Positions 8,705 to 18,800 of a stretch of 64,000 nucleotides of DNA are shown in pieces. A program made the position numbers and the translations under genes. The stretch is from Ruminococcus sp. (GTDB lineage Bacteria > Bacillota > Clostridia > Oscillospirales > Ruminococcaceae). The stretch covers positions 206,910 to 270,909 of the forward strand of contig SVNK01000003.1 of the NCBI GenBank assembly GCA_015066935.1, in the 5' to 3' direction. The notes below the pieces were generated by a model. The model worked only from the letters and a program-made list of their open reading frames with translations, was not told the origin of the DNA and searched no databases. How positions within the stretch are numbered: the first letter of the stretch is position 1; each line of letters opens with the position of its first letter.

Positions 8705-8726
8705 AGTAAATTATGTGAGGTGTAAA

Positions 8727-9578
8727 ATGAATATACTTTTAGTCGGAATGGGACTTATAGGCGGTTCGCTTTGTAAGGCTCTTAAAAAGTATACATATCA
8801 CACTGTAACAGGCTGTGACAGAAATAAGGATATAGAAATTCAGGCGCTTCGTGAAGCAGCGGTTGACAGGACGTTTGACGGCAGTTTTGATGGGTATGAC
8901 GTTGCTGTAATAGCACTTTTTCCGGAAGCGGCGGAGAAGTTTTTTGCTGAAAATGCAGCAAAAATGGACAAGAAAACGCTTGTGACGGATGTCTGTGGAA
9001 TCAAGGGAGAATTTTCACAGCGAATGAAGAAAACAGCTGAGGAAAATGGTCTGAGGTATCTTGGAATTCATCCTATGGCAGGCAAGGAGTTTGGTGGATA
9101 CTACAACAGTACGGCTGAGCTTTTCGTCAAGGCGAACTTCATTATAGCACCTTTTGAGGACTCTTCTGCGGATGACGTAAAGCTGCTGAGAGAGCTTGCG
9201 ATTGAAATTGGTGCAGGAAAAATTGTTGAGACAACTCCCGATAATCACGACAAAATGATTGCCTATACGTCGCAGCTTGCACACATTGTATCAAGTGCTT
9301 ACGTAAAAAGCCCCGAGCTGGGGCTTGAGTGCGGATTCAGCGGAGGAAGCTTTCAGGATATGACCAGAATCGCCACAATGAATGAGAAAATGTGGACGGA
9401 CCTCTTTATGCAGAACCGTGAGAATCTTATGTTTGAGCTTGATATTCTTATAGAAAATCTGAAAAAGTATAATGAGGCTCTGAAAAACAGTGATTGTGAG
9501 AGACTCAGTGCATTGATTGCGGAGGGCAGGGAACTGAAGGAGGACAACCTGCGTCACAGAGTAGGTCAGCCTAACTGA
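8727..9578 (+). CDS. tyrA: Prephenate dehydrogenase (TyrA family)
   Basis: A 283-residue NAD(P)-dependent enzyme of tyrosine synthesis (prephenate to 4-hydroxyphenylpyruvate, or the arogenate variant). The Rossmann start MNILLVGMGLIGGSLCKAL carries GxGxxG. The family motifs HPMAGKEFGGY, TPDNHDKMIAYTSQLAHIVSSAY and FQDMTRIA follow. There is no ACT domain, and the length is usual for the dehydrogenase-only form. The start at 8727 follows GTGAGGTG. The frame continues upstream into the 180-bp repeat, but that part is not coding. The promoter lies on the far side of that repeat. Confidence 0.92.
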   Translation: MNILLVGMGLIGGSLCKALKKYTYHTVTGCDRNKDIEIQALREAAVDRTFDGSFDGYDVAVIALFPEAAEKFFAENAAKMDKKTLVTDVCGIKGEFSQRMKKTAEENGLRYLGIHPMAGKEFGGYYNSTAELFVKANFIIAPFEDSSADDVKLLRELAIEIGAGKIVETTPDNHDKMIAYTSQLAHIVSSAYVKSPELGLECGFSGGSFQDMTRIATMNEKMWTDLFMQNRENLMFELDILIENLKKYNEALKNSDCERLSALIAEGRELKEDNLRHRVGQPN

Positions 9579-9581
9579 TAT

Positions 9582-10526
9582 TCAGCGTATAAATCTTTCG
9601 AAATCCGGAGGTGGTGCGGTAATCCTGAGTTTGTTAAGGTAACTGAGCGTGGAGCTTTCAGGCAGTGCGAATTGCAGGGAATAGGCGCAGAGAGCCTGTC
9701 TGAAAATGCCGTAACGCTTGTTTACGCTGTTGTTTCCGTATTTTCCGTCACCGAGCAGAGGTGCACCAATGTGAGCGAGGTGAGCTCTTATCTGATGAGT
9801 GCGTCCCGTGAAAAGTGTGATTTCGGCAAGTGTGAGACCGTCTTTTTCCGCAAGGACACGGTAGCCTGTCTTAATTGGTCTGAAGCCGTCGGACGGAGTA
9901 TCCGAAATTGTCACGATGTTTTTTTCGTCGTCCTTTTTGTGAAAAGCGGTTATGATATCGCTTTTTTTAGGCAGGGGAGCCGTAACGATACAGTGATAGA
10001 TTTTGGTTATTAAGCCGTCACGGATTGCGGAGTTGACTTCTCTTAATGCGGTGGATTTTTTCGCTGCAGTGACAAGTCCGCAGGTGTTTCTGTCGAGACG
10101 GCTGCAAAGTGCGGGAGCGAATGAGCTTTCCTTTTCGGGAGTGAATTCACCTTTTTTGTACAGATAGTGCTGTATACGACTGATGAGCGTATCTGATGAG
10201 CCGCTTCCCTGATGTGAATCAAGACCGACAGGCTTGTTGACAATGATGATATTATCGTCCTCATAGACAACATCGATTGAGTCGGGAGCGTTGAGGAAGC
10301 TCATATCATGTGATTTTACGGCAGAGAGTTCGTCCTTGACGTAGACCGTGACCGTATCGCCTGTACAGATGCGTGCAGAGCCGTCACATCGTTTGCCGTT
10401 GATTTTTATGTCTTTTTTGCGCAGGAGTTTATACAGCATGCTTTTAGGCAAATCGGGCAATGCTTTTGTGATGAATTTATCTATGCGCTGACCGCTGTCG
10501 TTTTCATTAATGATAAATGTTTTCAT
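9582..10526 (-). CDS. RluA-family 23S rRNA pseudouridine synthase
   Basis: A 314-residue enzyme with an N-terminal S4 RNA-binding domain (IDKFITKALPDLPKSMLYKLLRKKDIKINGKR) and the RluA catalytic domain. The active-site Asp lies in CSRLDRNTCGL, with HQIRAHLAHIGAPLLGDGKYG further on. It probably isomerises uridines in 23S rRNA (RluC/RluD-like); the exact position cannot be read from sequence. The start was placed at 10526 after GAGGGA; an upstream ATG (10559) has no ribosome site. It is convergent with tyrA with a 3-bp gap and no terminator between them. Confidence 0.9.
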   Translation of the reverse strand: MKTFIINENDSGQRIDKFITKALPDLPKSMLYKLLRKKDIKINGKRCDGSARICTGDTVTVYVKDELSAVKSHDMSFLNAPDSIDVVYEDDNIIIVNKPVGLDSHQGSGSSDTLISRIQHYLYKKGEFTPEKESSFAPALCSRLDRNTCGLVTAAKKSTALREVNSAIRDGLITKIYHCIVTAPLPKKSDIITAFHKKDDEKNIVTISDTPSDGFRPIKTGYRVLAEKDGLTLAEITLFTGRTHQIRAHLAHIGAPLLGDGKYGNNSVNKRYGIFRQALCAYSLQFALPESSTLSYLNKLRITAPPPDFERFIR

Positions 10527-10829
10527 ATTTTTCCCTCGTTTTTTATTAAATAATGACAAAATATATTATTATTCTCATAACGTTCATATATTTTTTATGT
10601 AGCATTCATATTTCGACCAATTAATATAATAAACTACAAATAAAATATGGTAAAATACACAAAAAGCCTTTCGTCCTATTGGCTAAGGCTACGAAAATTT
10701 GTAAAAATACGTCTTTTTTTTCGTGAAGTATTGATATAAATTAACTGTTGTGTTATAATTTAGTAAACTTAGTGAGATTAATCGTAACAAAACTTATATT
10801 ATTTTACCTTTTTAAGGAGATGATTTTAT
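10527..10829. other. Divergent intergenic region with a possible pseudoknot
   Basis: A 303-bp AT-rich gap between divergent genes. At 10665-10695, AGCCTT pairs with AAGGCT and the overlapping TTCGT pairs with ACGAA in the order 1-2-1'-2', which would form an H-type pseudoknot. A T8 run follows at 10714-10721. It could be a small terminated RNA or a chance fold. The lysozyme promoter lies downstream of it. Confidence 0.35.
10731..10759 (+). promoter_or_regulatory. Promoter of the double-GH25 lysozyme gene
   Basis: TTGATA (10731-10736), 17-bp spacer, TATAAT (10754-10759). About 65 bp of leader precede the AAGGAG ribosome site. Confidence 0.82.
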
Positions 10830-12398
10830 ATGAAGCGATATGGAAGAATACTTGCAGCCGTTATATCTTGTGTCATGATGAATACGTCAGGTGTGTTGAC
10901 TTCGTTTGCAGATTATACGGAAGCAGATACAACTGTTTATTCTTATAATAACATAAATAGTTCTGAATGTAAAGTATCAGAAACAGATTCCTTGCCTGAA
11001 ACACAGTACAAGCAGTCTGAGGATGTGCCGTTCAACGTATTCAATATTATGGAGGCACATAAGGAGTATGTCGATAATCAGAATCAGCCTTCAGTATACC
11101 GTAATTCACTTGGAATAGACGTTTCACAATGGCAGGGTGATATTGATTGGTCAAGGGTAAAGTCAAGCGGAATTGACTATGCAATTATAAGAGCCGGCTA
11201 CGGTAAATGCTCGTGGCAGGAAGATCCTAAATTTGATGTGAATATGAAGGGTGCTCAGGAAGCAGGTCTCGACTGTGGTACATACTGGTATAGTTATGCT
11301 CTTACCGTAGAAGAAGCTGTTGAAGAAGCAGAAGCCTGTTATGAAGTTATCAAGGATTATGATTTTACTTATCCTGTGTATTTCGATATTGAAGATCCTT
11401 CACAGTCTCATCTTTCAACAGTACAGACCTCCGCTATCATAGAAGCATTCTGCACAACGCTTCAGTCCAAGGGATATTATGTAGGACTTTACAGCTATGC
11501 AAATCTTCTCAGCACAAAGGTGTTTTCCACAGTTCTTGAGAAATATCCTGTCTGGGTTGCTCATTATGGTGTAGAGACTCCCGATTATACAGGACAGTAC
11601 GGAATGTGGCAGTATACAAGTACAGGTTGGGTTGATGGTATTAACGGTAATGTTGACATGAATTATGCATATGTAAATTACCCCTATATCATTTCTCCCG
11701 ATACATATAAAGAAAAACCCGATAATCCTGATGTTCCTGGTATAGCACCTCCCATTCAGTGGGATCCCGTTGAGGACTCCGTTGCGGAAGGTATCGACGT
11801 TTCATTCTGGCAGGGTGACATCGACTGGAATGCTGTAGCAGAATCCGGAGTGGACTATGCGATTATCCGTGCAGGATACGGAAACCTTGTTTCTCAGAGG
11901 GATACAAAGTTTGTTGAAAACATCAACGGAGCTAAGGCAGCAGGTCTTGACTGTGGAGTATACTGGTACAGTTATGCAGCATCTCCTGAGGATGCTGTCC
12001 TTGAAGCTCAGGCTTGTTACGAAGTAATCAAGGATTATCAGTTTGAATATCCCGTATACTTTGATATTGAGGACCCCGTGTTCAATGGTAAATCAGCAGA
12101 AGAGCTTACAGAGATTACCGATGCATTCTGTTCATATCTTGAATCCATGGGCTATTACGTAGGTATCACAAGCTATTCAAGCTTCCTTAATACAAGACTT
12201 GATTCGTCGATTTTTGAAAAATTCGACGTGTGGGTGGCCCATTATGGTGTAAGCAGACCCGATTATTACGGAAATTTCGGTATGTGGCAGTATTCATCGA
12301 CAGGTTATGTAAACGGAATCTACACAGCAGTAGACCTCAATCACTGTTACTATGATTATCCTACAATTATGAAGGAAAACTTTATTAACGGTTTTTAA
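10830..12398 (+). CDS. Secreted lysozyme with two tandem GH25 domains
   Basis: A 522-residue exported protein with a signal peptide (MKRYGRILAAVISCVMM, cleavage near SFADYT). Two GH25 muramidase domains lie at about residues 93-290 and 320-515. Both keep the catalytic acids: GIDVSQWQGDIDW with YFDIEDP in the first, and GIDVSFWQGDIDW with YFDIEDP in the second. Each domain ends with a VWVAHYGVxxPDY and MWQYxSTG block. The domains resemble each other closely, so internal duplication is likely. It should cut peptidoglycan between MurNAc and GlcNAc, in cell-wall turnover or attack on competitors. No wall-binding or dockerin module is seen. Confidence 0.93.
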   Translation: MKRYGRILAAVISCVMMNTSGVLTSFADYTEADTTVYSYNNINSSECKVSETDSLPETQYKQSEDVPFNVFNIMEAHKEYVDNQNQPSVYRNSLGIDVSQWQGDIDWSRVKSSGIDYAIIRAGYGKCSWQEDPKFDVNMKGAQEAGLDCGTYWYSYALTVEEAVEEAEACYEVIKDYDFTYPVYFDIEDPSQSHLSTVQTSAIIEAFCTTLQSKGYYVGLYSYANLLSTKVFSTVLEKYPVWVAHYGVETPDYTGQYGMWQYTSTGWVDGINGNVDMNYAYVNYPYIISPDTYKEKPDNPDVPGIAPPIQWDPVEDSVAEGIDVSFWQGDIDWNAVAESGVDYAIIRAGYGNLVSQRDTKFVENINGAKAAGLDCGVYWYSYAASPEDAVLEAQACYEVIKDYQFEYPVYFDIEDPVFNGKSAEELTEITDAFCSYLESMGYYVGITSYSSFLNTRLDSSIFEKFDVWVAHYGVSRPDYYGNFGMWQYSSTGYVNGIYTAVDLNHCYYDYPTIMKENFINGF

Positions 12399-12410
12399 AT
12401 GAAGAAAAAA

Positions 12411-12448
12411 CATCAGAGCCTATTCCTTTCGGGGAGTAGGCTCTGATT
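12411..12448. terminator. Hairpin between GH25 gene and addB
   Basis: A strong stem (atcagagcctattc / gagtaggctctgat, loop ctttcggg). On the plus strand no T run follows; an A6 tract precedes it, so the classic terminator shape exists only on the minus strand. Termination into addBA may be partial. Confidence 0.5.
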
Positions 12449-12462
12449 CGGCAGGTGAGAAA

Positions 12463-15400
12463 ATGATTGAATTTATAATCGGACAGGCAGGAAGCGGAAA
12501 AACAACACTTATGCTTGAACGTATCGCAGAAGCCTCGTCTGAAGGCAAGAAGCAGTATATACTTGTTCCCGAGCAGTATTCATATGAATTTGATAAGACT
12601 CTGTATTATCGTATCGGAGCAGGGAAGTTCAACGATATATATTCGCTGAGCTTTACAAGTCTTGCCCGTCAGCTTTTCCAGCAGTACGGAGACCCGAACA
12701 GAAACAGTGAGTACGCCGATGAGCTTACACGCATGATTCTGATATATCAGGCTGTTGCAGCAGTACAGAAATCTCCGGAGAGTCTGAGCTATTTCAGGAA
12801 AAGAAGCTTCAATAACGGTTTTGCGGAGGACGTGCTGAGAGTAATAAACGATATGAAACGAGCAGGTGTACGTCCTTCACAGCTGAGAGAAAAGGCTTCA
12901 ATGCTTGATAAGCAGCTTATGGATAAGACTACGGACGTTTCCGCAGTCTATGCTGAATATGACAGACTGATGAGTGAATACGGGTTCAAGGATAATCTTG
13001 ACAATATAAGTGAAGCTGCTGAAACAGCGAATCTGTATGGCTGTTTCAAGGGGACAAATGTGTATATTGATGAGTTCGAAAGCTTCACAGGCGACCAGCT
13101 TAAAATGCTCAATGTGATAATTGCGGATGCGGATAATGTGGTGATAGCACTTCGTACGGAGGACGTGAAAAGTGGGAAATTCACGCTGTTTGAAACAGTA
13201 AACAGAACATACAATGCAATAGCGGCAATATGTCGTGAACTTCACGAAGATTTCACGGTAACTGCCTGCGGACGGAGCTATCGTTTTAATCATCCGGACC
13301 TTGAATATCTCAGCAGTCATATTATGCGTAATTTCAGATATGCCCCCGAAAGTGCGCCGTTGCCTGAACATATTACAGTTTTTGAGGCAAAGGATATGTA
13401 CAGTGAAGCTGAATATGTATGTGCAATGGTAAAACGACTCATAAATGGCGGAAATGCTTTGAAATACCGTGATATAGCCATTATATCCAACGACATAGCG
13501 GAGTATGCAGATGTGTTGAAAGCAACATTCGGCAGATATGATATACCGTATTTTCTGAGCGTTGAGAAATCGGTAAGTCACACGCCGATAATGGTATTTT
13601 TCACATCTCTGCTTGATATACTGACGGCGAAGAAGCTGCGTTCAGAGCTTGTGTTCAGACTTTTGAAATGCGGAATACTGGAATACTCACTGACTGAGGT
13701 TTCGCATCTTGAAAACTACTGTTATAAGTGGGGCATTGAGGACGCTATGTGGTTTTCGGAGTTTACTGCTCATGATGCCGAACTTGAAAAGATAGAGGGA
13801 CTGCGCAGTGCCGTTATAGAGCCGATTGTAAGTCTGAGGAAGAATGTCGGCAGGAAAAACACGGCTTCCGGACTTTGCAGACTGTTGTATGAGTACCTTA
13901 TAAACTGTAATGCAGAAACAGCTCTTGCGAAGCTTATGAGTCGTCTTATAAAGGAGAATCGTGATCATGAAGCCGCTGAGCTGAAGCGTCTGTGGGGATG
14001 CCTCATGGACATTCTGGACAGCATCAGCGATACGCTTGGAGATAATGTACTGACAATCAGCGAGGCTTCACGCATTATACGGTCGATGATAAACAGCATA
14101 ACATATTCCGTACCGCCGCAGACTCTTGATACTGTGATTGCAGCGTCAGCGAGAACGGCACGTCTGAATTCACCGAAAATAGTGTTTGTTATGGGTGCTA
14201 CAGACGGTTCTTTTCCGAATCAGGTAAACGTCAGAGGAGTATTTTCAGAAGCTGAAAAACAGAAGCTTGCTGATAACGGGATTGAGATTTCACGTCCGCT
14301 GACTGACCTGATAGCGTCGGAGCGTCTTGTTGTGTATAAGGCACTGTCGTCGGCTTCCGAGAGACTTTACATAACATATCCTTTGTCTGACCTTTCCGGA
14401 CAGGCGAAATATGCTGCTCCTGCCATTGACAGCATATCAAAAATGTTCGGTGAAAGCTTCCATATCACGAAAGAGGAGGATGTGCCTCCGCATTACTATG
14501 CTGTAACGTATCATTCGGCTTATTATCATTATATGCAGAATAAATCGGAGAATACGGAATCAGTGGCATCAATCAGGGAGGTACTCAATGATTCTCCCGA
14601 ATACCAGCGGAGGATTTCATATGTTCTGAGACGTTCAGATCACAGACAGGATTTCCGTATTGACAGCGATGTTATGAAGAAGCTGAAAAGCTTTTATCCT
14701 CTGGAGCTTTCGTCAACGGCACTTGAGAATTTCAGCCAATGTCACTTCATGTATTTCTGCAGTCAGTGGCTCGGACTGAGTGAGTGTGAACGCATTGATA
14801 TGGACAGACGTGTTGTCGGTGAACTTACCCATGACTGTTTTCGTGGAATACTCGGAAAGCGTACAAAATCAGAGTTCGTAGGACTTACCGTAAAGGAACT
14901 CCGTGCGGAAATCGAGCATTATGCCGAAAGATACCGTCGGGAGCGTCTTGGAGGAGATTTCAGCAAAACAGCGAGGTTTGAGCTTGTATTCCGCAAGCTT
15001 ACCGAGCGTCTTGCGGGAGTATTCATCCACACACAGCAGTCGCTGATGGCGTCTGATTTTGTCCCGAGAGACTATGAGCTGAATCTACGCAGAAAGCATC
15101 CCGTAGTTCTTGAATTCGGCGACGGAGATTATAAGCTAAGCTTCGGCGGAGTTGTTGACAGACTTGACACCTGTACCGTAGGTGATGAGAAGTACGTCAG
15201 AATCGTTGATTACAAGCCGGGCAAAAAGTATATAAATGCTGAGACTCTCGGAGGCGGAACCAATCTTCAGATGCTTCTTTATCTGTTCTCGGTTACAGAA
15301 AAAGGCGGACCTTACGAGGACTATGAACCTGCCGGAGTTTTATATGCTCCTGTGCAGATCAATGATATTTCACTGGAAAAAAGCCGCAATAATGAACCGA

Positions 15401-15807
15401 ATATTTCTGCGGTAAATGCTGCACTCAAAACCAACGGTCTTGTGCTTGGGGACGCAGATGTTCTTGAAGCAATGGAGAACGGTGCGGCAGGAAAATACAT
15501 ACCTGCAAGACTTACCAAGGACGGAACGATTGACAGTCGTTCTGCGTGCATTTCAAGGGACAGCATGAAACGTCTGAGGAATTTTGTCCATAAGAAGCTT
15601 ACAGGAATGGCGGAATCGCTCCTTGAGGGCAACTGTGAAGCAGTGCCGCTTGTAAGCGGAGGAAAGATTCCGTGCAGTTATTGCAGGTATATAAACATCT
15701 GTGACAATTCACTTCTTACAAGATACAGGACGGCTGATGAAGAAAGCATTGCCGAGGCTGAAGAAATCCTGAGTCATAAAACGGATGCTGAAAAGGAGGA
15801 GGAATAA
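12463..15807 (+). CDS. addB: ATP-dependent nuclease/helicase subunit AddB
   Basis: A 1114-residue partner of AddA in double-strand-break repair. Walker A is GQAGSGKTT at the N-terminus. The C-terminal PD-(D/E)XK nuclease domain includes GGVVDRLDT and VDYKPGKK. The four Fe-S cysteines of the AddB type are visible: one in SQCHFMYF and three in CSYCRYINIC near the C-terminus. The length matches the family. AddAB processes broken ends to give RecA-loadable 3' tails. addA follows 2 bp after the stop. Confidence 0.96.
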   Translation: MIEFIIGQAGSGKTTLMLERIAEASSEGKKQYILVPEQYSYEFDKTLYYRIGAGKFNDIYSLSFTSLARQLFQQYGDPNRNSEYADELTRMILIYQAVAAVQKSPESLSYFRKRSFNNGFAEDVLRVINDMKRAGVRPSQLREKASMLDKQLMDKTTDVSAVYAEYDRLMSEYGFKDNLDNISEAAETANLYGCFKGTNVYIDEFESFTGDQLKMLNVIIADADNVVIALRTEDVKSGKFTLFETVNRTYNAIAAICRELHEDFTVTACGRSYRFNHPDLEYLSSHIMRNFRYAPESAPLPEHITVFEAKDMYSEAEYVCAMVKRLINGGNALKYRDIAIISNDIAEYADVLKATFGRYDIPYFLSVEKSVSHTPIMVFFTSLLDILTAKKLRSELVFRLLKCGILEYSLTEVSHLENYCYKWGIEDAMWFSEFTAHDAELEKIEGLRSAVIEPIVSLRKNVGRKNTASGLCRLLYEYLINCNAETALAKLMSRLIKENRDHEAAELKRLWGCLMDILDSISDTLGDNVLTISEASRIIRSMINSITYSVPPQTLDTVIAASARTARLNSPKIVFVMGATDGSFPNQVNVRGVFSEAEKQKLADNGIEISRPLTDLIASERLVVYKALSSASERLYITYPLSDLSGQAKYAAPAIDSISKMFGESFHITKEEDVPPHYYAVTYHSAYYHYMQNKSENTESVASIREVLNDSPEYQRRISYVLRRSDHRQDFRIDSDVMKKLKSFYPLELSSTALENFSQCHFMYFCSQWLGLSECERIDMDRRVVGELTHDCFRGILGKRTKSEFVGLTVKELRAEIEHYAERYRRERLGGDFSKTARFELVFRKLTERLAGVFIHTQQSLMASDFVPRDYELNLRRKHPVVLEFGDGDYKLSFGGVVDRLDTCTVGDEKYVRIVDYKPGKKYINAETLGGGTNLQMLLYLFSVTEKGGPYEDYEPAGVLYAPVQINDISLEKSRNNEPNISAVNAALKTNGLVLGDADVLEAMENGAAGKYIPARLTKDGTIDSRSACISRDSMKRLRNFVHKKLTGMAESLLEGNCEAVPLVSGGKIPCSYCRYINICDNSLLTRYRTADEESIAEAEEILSHKTDAEKEEE

Positions 15808-15809
15808 TT

Positions 15810-18800
15810 ATGCCATGGACTGAACAACAGCAGAGTGCTATAGATGCAAGAAATTCCTCTGTTATAGTATCAGCGGCAGCCGGAAGCGGTAAGACTGCTG
15901 TCCTTACAGAAAGACTTGTACAGCTTATAGCAGACCCGAATTCAGGTGTGCGTGCGGACAGGATGATTGTCGTTACATTTACAAATGATGCTGCGGCAGA
16001 GCTTAAAAAACGACTTGATATGAAGCTTCGCAGTCTTATAAATGATGATCCGGGGAATGCTCATCTTCTGAAGCAGCAGGTCCTTCTTCAGAATGCAAGG
16101 ATTTCGACTATAAACTCATTCTGTTTCGAACTTCTCAGGGACAATATTACAGATGAGGGTATAACTTCGGGATTTACGGTGATTGACGACACGGAAAACA
16201 ATGTTCTGAAAATGCAGGCAATGGAGGAGCTTTTTGATTATTACAGCAGCGAGGAATATGAAAAGATTTCGTTTCTGTATGACAGGTTCTGCGTGAAGGA
16301 TGAAAGACGTCTTACAGAGGTTATATCACTTGCGGACAATTTTCTGTCGTCGGTGACTTTCCGTGACAAATGGCTTGACAGTGCGGTAAACGGATACAAA
16401 TGCGATTTCCGTGAATCTGCATATTTCGGGAAAATAGGCGAACTTGCTCTTTCCAAGCTGAAACGTGCACTGAAAATATCAGAGAGCTGCTGCAGGGACA
16501 TATCAGCGATTTTCCCTGATATGAGTGTTCCTGCCGCAGTCAGAAGTCTTGAACAGGCAGAGGACGACAGGAAAAACATTGAGAAACTAATCCGTATCTT
16601 TGAGGATGGCAGATTCCCGACAGAAGCGGAAGTGCCTTCATTTTCAGACCTTGTACGTGTCGGAAAGACGGTTCACAGCAAGGAACTGAGGGAGATATAC
16701 AAAACCCGACGTGACAGACTGAAAAAAATAACAGCAGATGCACTCGAAAGTATAGCATCGGCTGAGAGGGACTATGCCGAAGCGGGAGAAGTAACTGTAA
16801 TTCTGGCAGAAGTAATCAGGAAGTATCATGAAATAATATGGGCAAAAAAGTGTGCGAAAAATGCACTGAGCTTTGATGACGGTGAGCGTCTTGCTCTTGA
16901 ACTGCTTTCGGAAACCGATGAAAACGGCAGAATGTGTCAGTCGGAAATCGCCCGAAAAACAGCGGAATACTATGACCTTATAATGATTGATGAGTATCAG
17001 GACTCCAACAATAAGGAGGACATGATCTTTAAACTTCTTTCGAAGAATTTCAGGTACGATGATGAATACGGACCGATGTACGGTGATAATGTATTTCTTG
17101 TCGGTGACGTGAAGCAGTCGATTTACCGTTTCAGACTTGCAAATCCGAAGAATTTTATCAGGACTCTCAGAGCGTCCGAGCCATATACCAAAGAGAGTGA
17201 AAATCCGAATAAAAGCATAGTTCTGAACAAGAATTTCCGCAGTTCGGAGGGTGTTATAGGATTTGTCAATTATGTATTCGGTCAGATAATGACGGCGGAA
17301 TGCGGCGATATAGATTATACTGAGGATGAGCAGCTGTATTTCGGAGCAGAAATCTATGACGGTGCACCTGAGAATATGGTCCGCACCTGTATTAATTTCA
17401 TAAACGATGACCCTGATGATAATACGGAAGAAGCAGAGACAGTGAAGATAACGGGAATCAGGACGTCTCCGGAGGTTGAATACACAGCAGGAAAAATAGC
17501 GGAGATGCTGAAAAACAACGCCGAAGTAATCGTAGGAAAAGGAGAAACACGTGCTTGCAGACCGTCGGATTTCTGTGTTCTTGTCCGAAATAACAGGTTT
17601 GTACGGATGTACGTAAAGGCACTTGAAGAGAGAGGCGTTCCCGTAAGAGAAATAGGCGAAGAAGGGTATCTTCGTTCAAGAGAGATAGCTGTATTGCTTG
17701 ATTTACTGAGGATAATCAATAATCCGCTTCTTGACGTCCCGATGGCAGCGGTTATGACTTCACCGATGTATATGTTTACAGTCGGTGAGATAGCATATCT
17801 GAAATCACTTGACCGTTCACTGCCGCTTTTCTCAGTAATCAGAGGACTTGCGGACGGTGCATACAGTGAATGTACGGATATGTTCCTTATCGGCAGGTGC
17901 AGAGAATTCCTTGATGCACTCGACGGGTTCAGACTTGATTCTGTTACAATGACGGTCGGAGAGCTTATCGACAAGATTTATGATACAACTGATTTTATTT
18001 CAGTTATGCAGCTGCAGAGCAACGGCGAAAAAAAGCGTGCAAATCTGCGTGCACTGATACGTTTTGCTGCAGGATACGAAGCTTCGTCGGCGTTTGAGGG
18101 TTCGGGCGGACTTGGCGGATTCCTCCGTCACACTGACAGAATTATGGCGACGGGAGATTATACACAGGGCAAAGGTTCGGCGTCATCGGGAGAATATGTA
18201 GTTGTACAGACGCTGCATGGCTCAAAGGGACTTGAATATCCGTTTGTGTTTATAGCAGAGACCTCGTGTTTATTCAAGTATGATTCTGATGCAGTGATGT
18301 GTTCTGATGACGGAAGGGTAGGGTACGTGCTTTATGACCCGAAAATCTATCGCCGGTACAAGACCTTCCAGCAGATTATGCTCAGCAATGAAGCAAAGAG
18401 AGATACAAGAAGCGAGGAAATGAGACTGCTTTATGTGGGACTCACAAGAGCGAAACAGCAGCTTTTTGTCAATCTGAAATGTGGTGAAAAAGCGCTGAAA
18501 AGGGTGCGGTCAGGTCTTGAAGAAACTGCACTCAGCGGTGGTGATTCGGAAGATATGATACATAATGCGGAATGTTTTGCCGACTGGATATGGGCATGTA
18601 TTTTTGCTTCCGAAGAGTTTGACAGTATTTCGGCAGAACTTGACATTTCAACAAAAATCGCTTATACAAGGAAGATAGCGTCTCATGGAAGAATGTTTGA
18701 CTGTGAATTCATAGGAAACGTGTCTGTGCGTGAAGAAATGATGTCGGAAGAACAGGAGTATGCCTCTGCTGATACAGAGATATGCAGTGAGATACGCTCA

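Noticed and set aside
8595..8726. N-terminal extension of tyrA
   Set aside because: It runs through the 180-bp inverted-repeat element; the Rossmann start and ribosome site are at 8727.
12898..13581. Long minus-strand open frame inside addB
   Set aside because: It lies wholly within a clear addB, lacks a ribosome site and has no family features.
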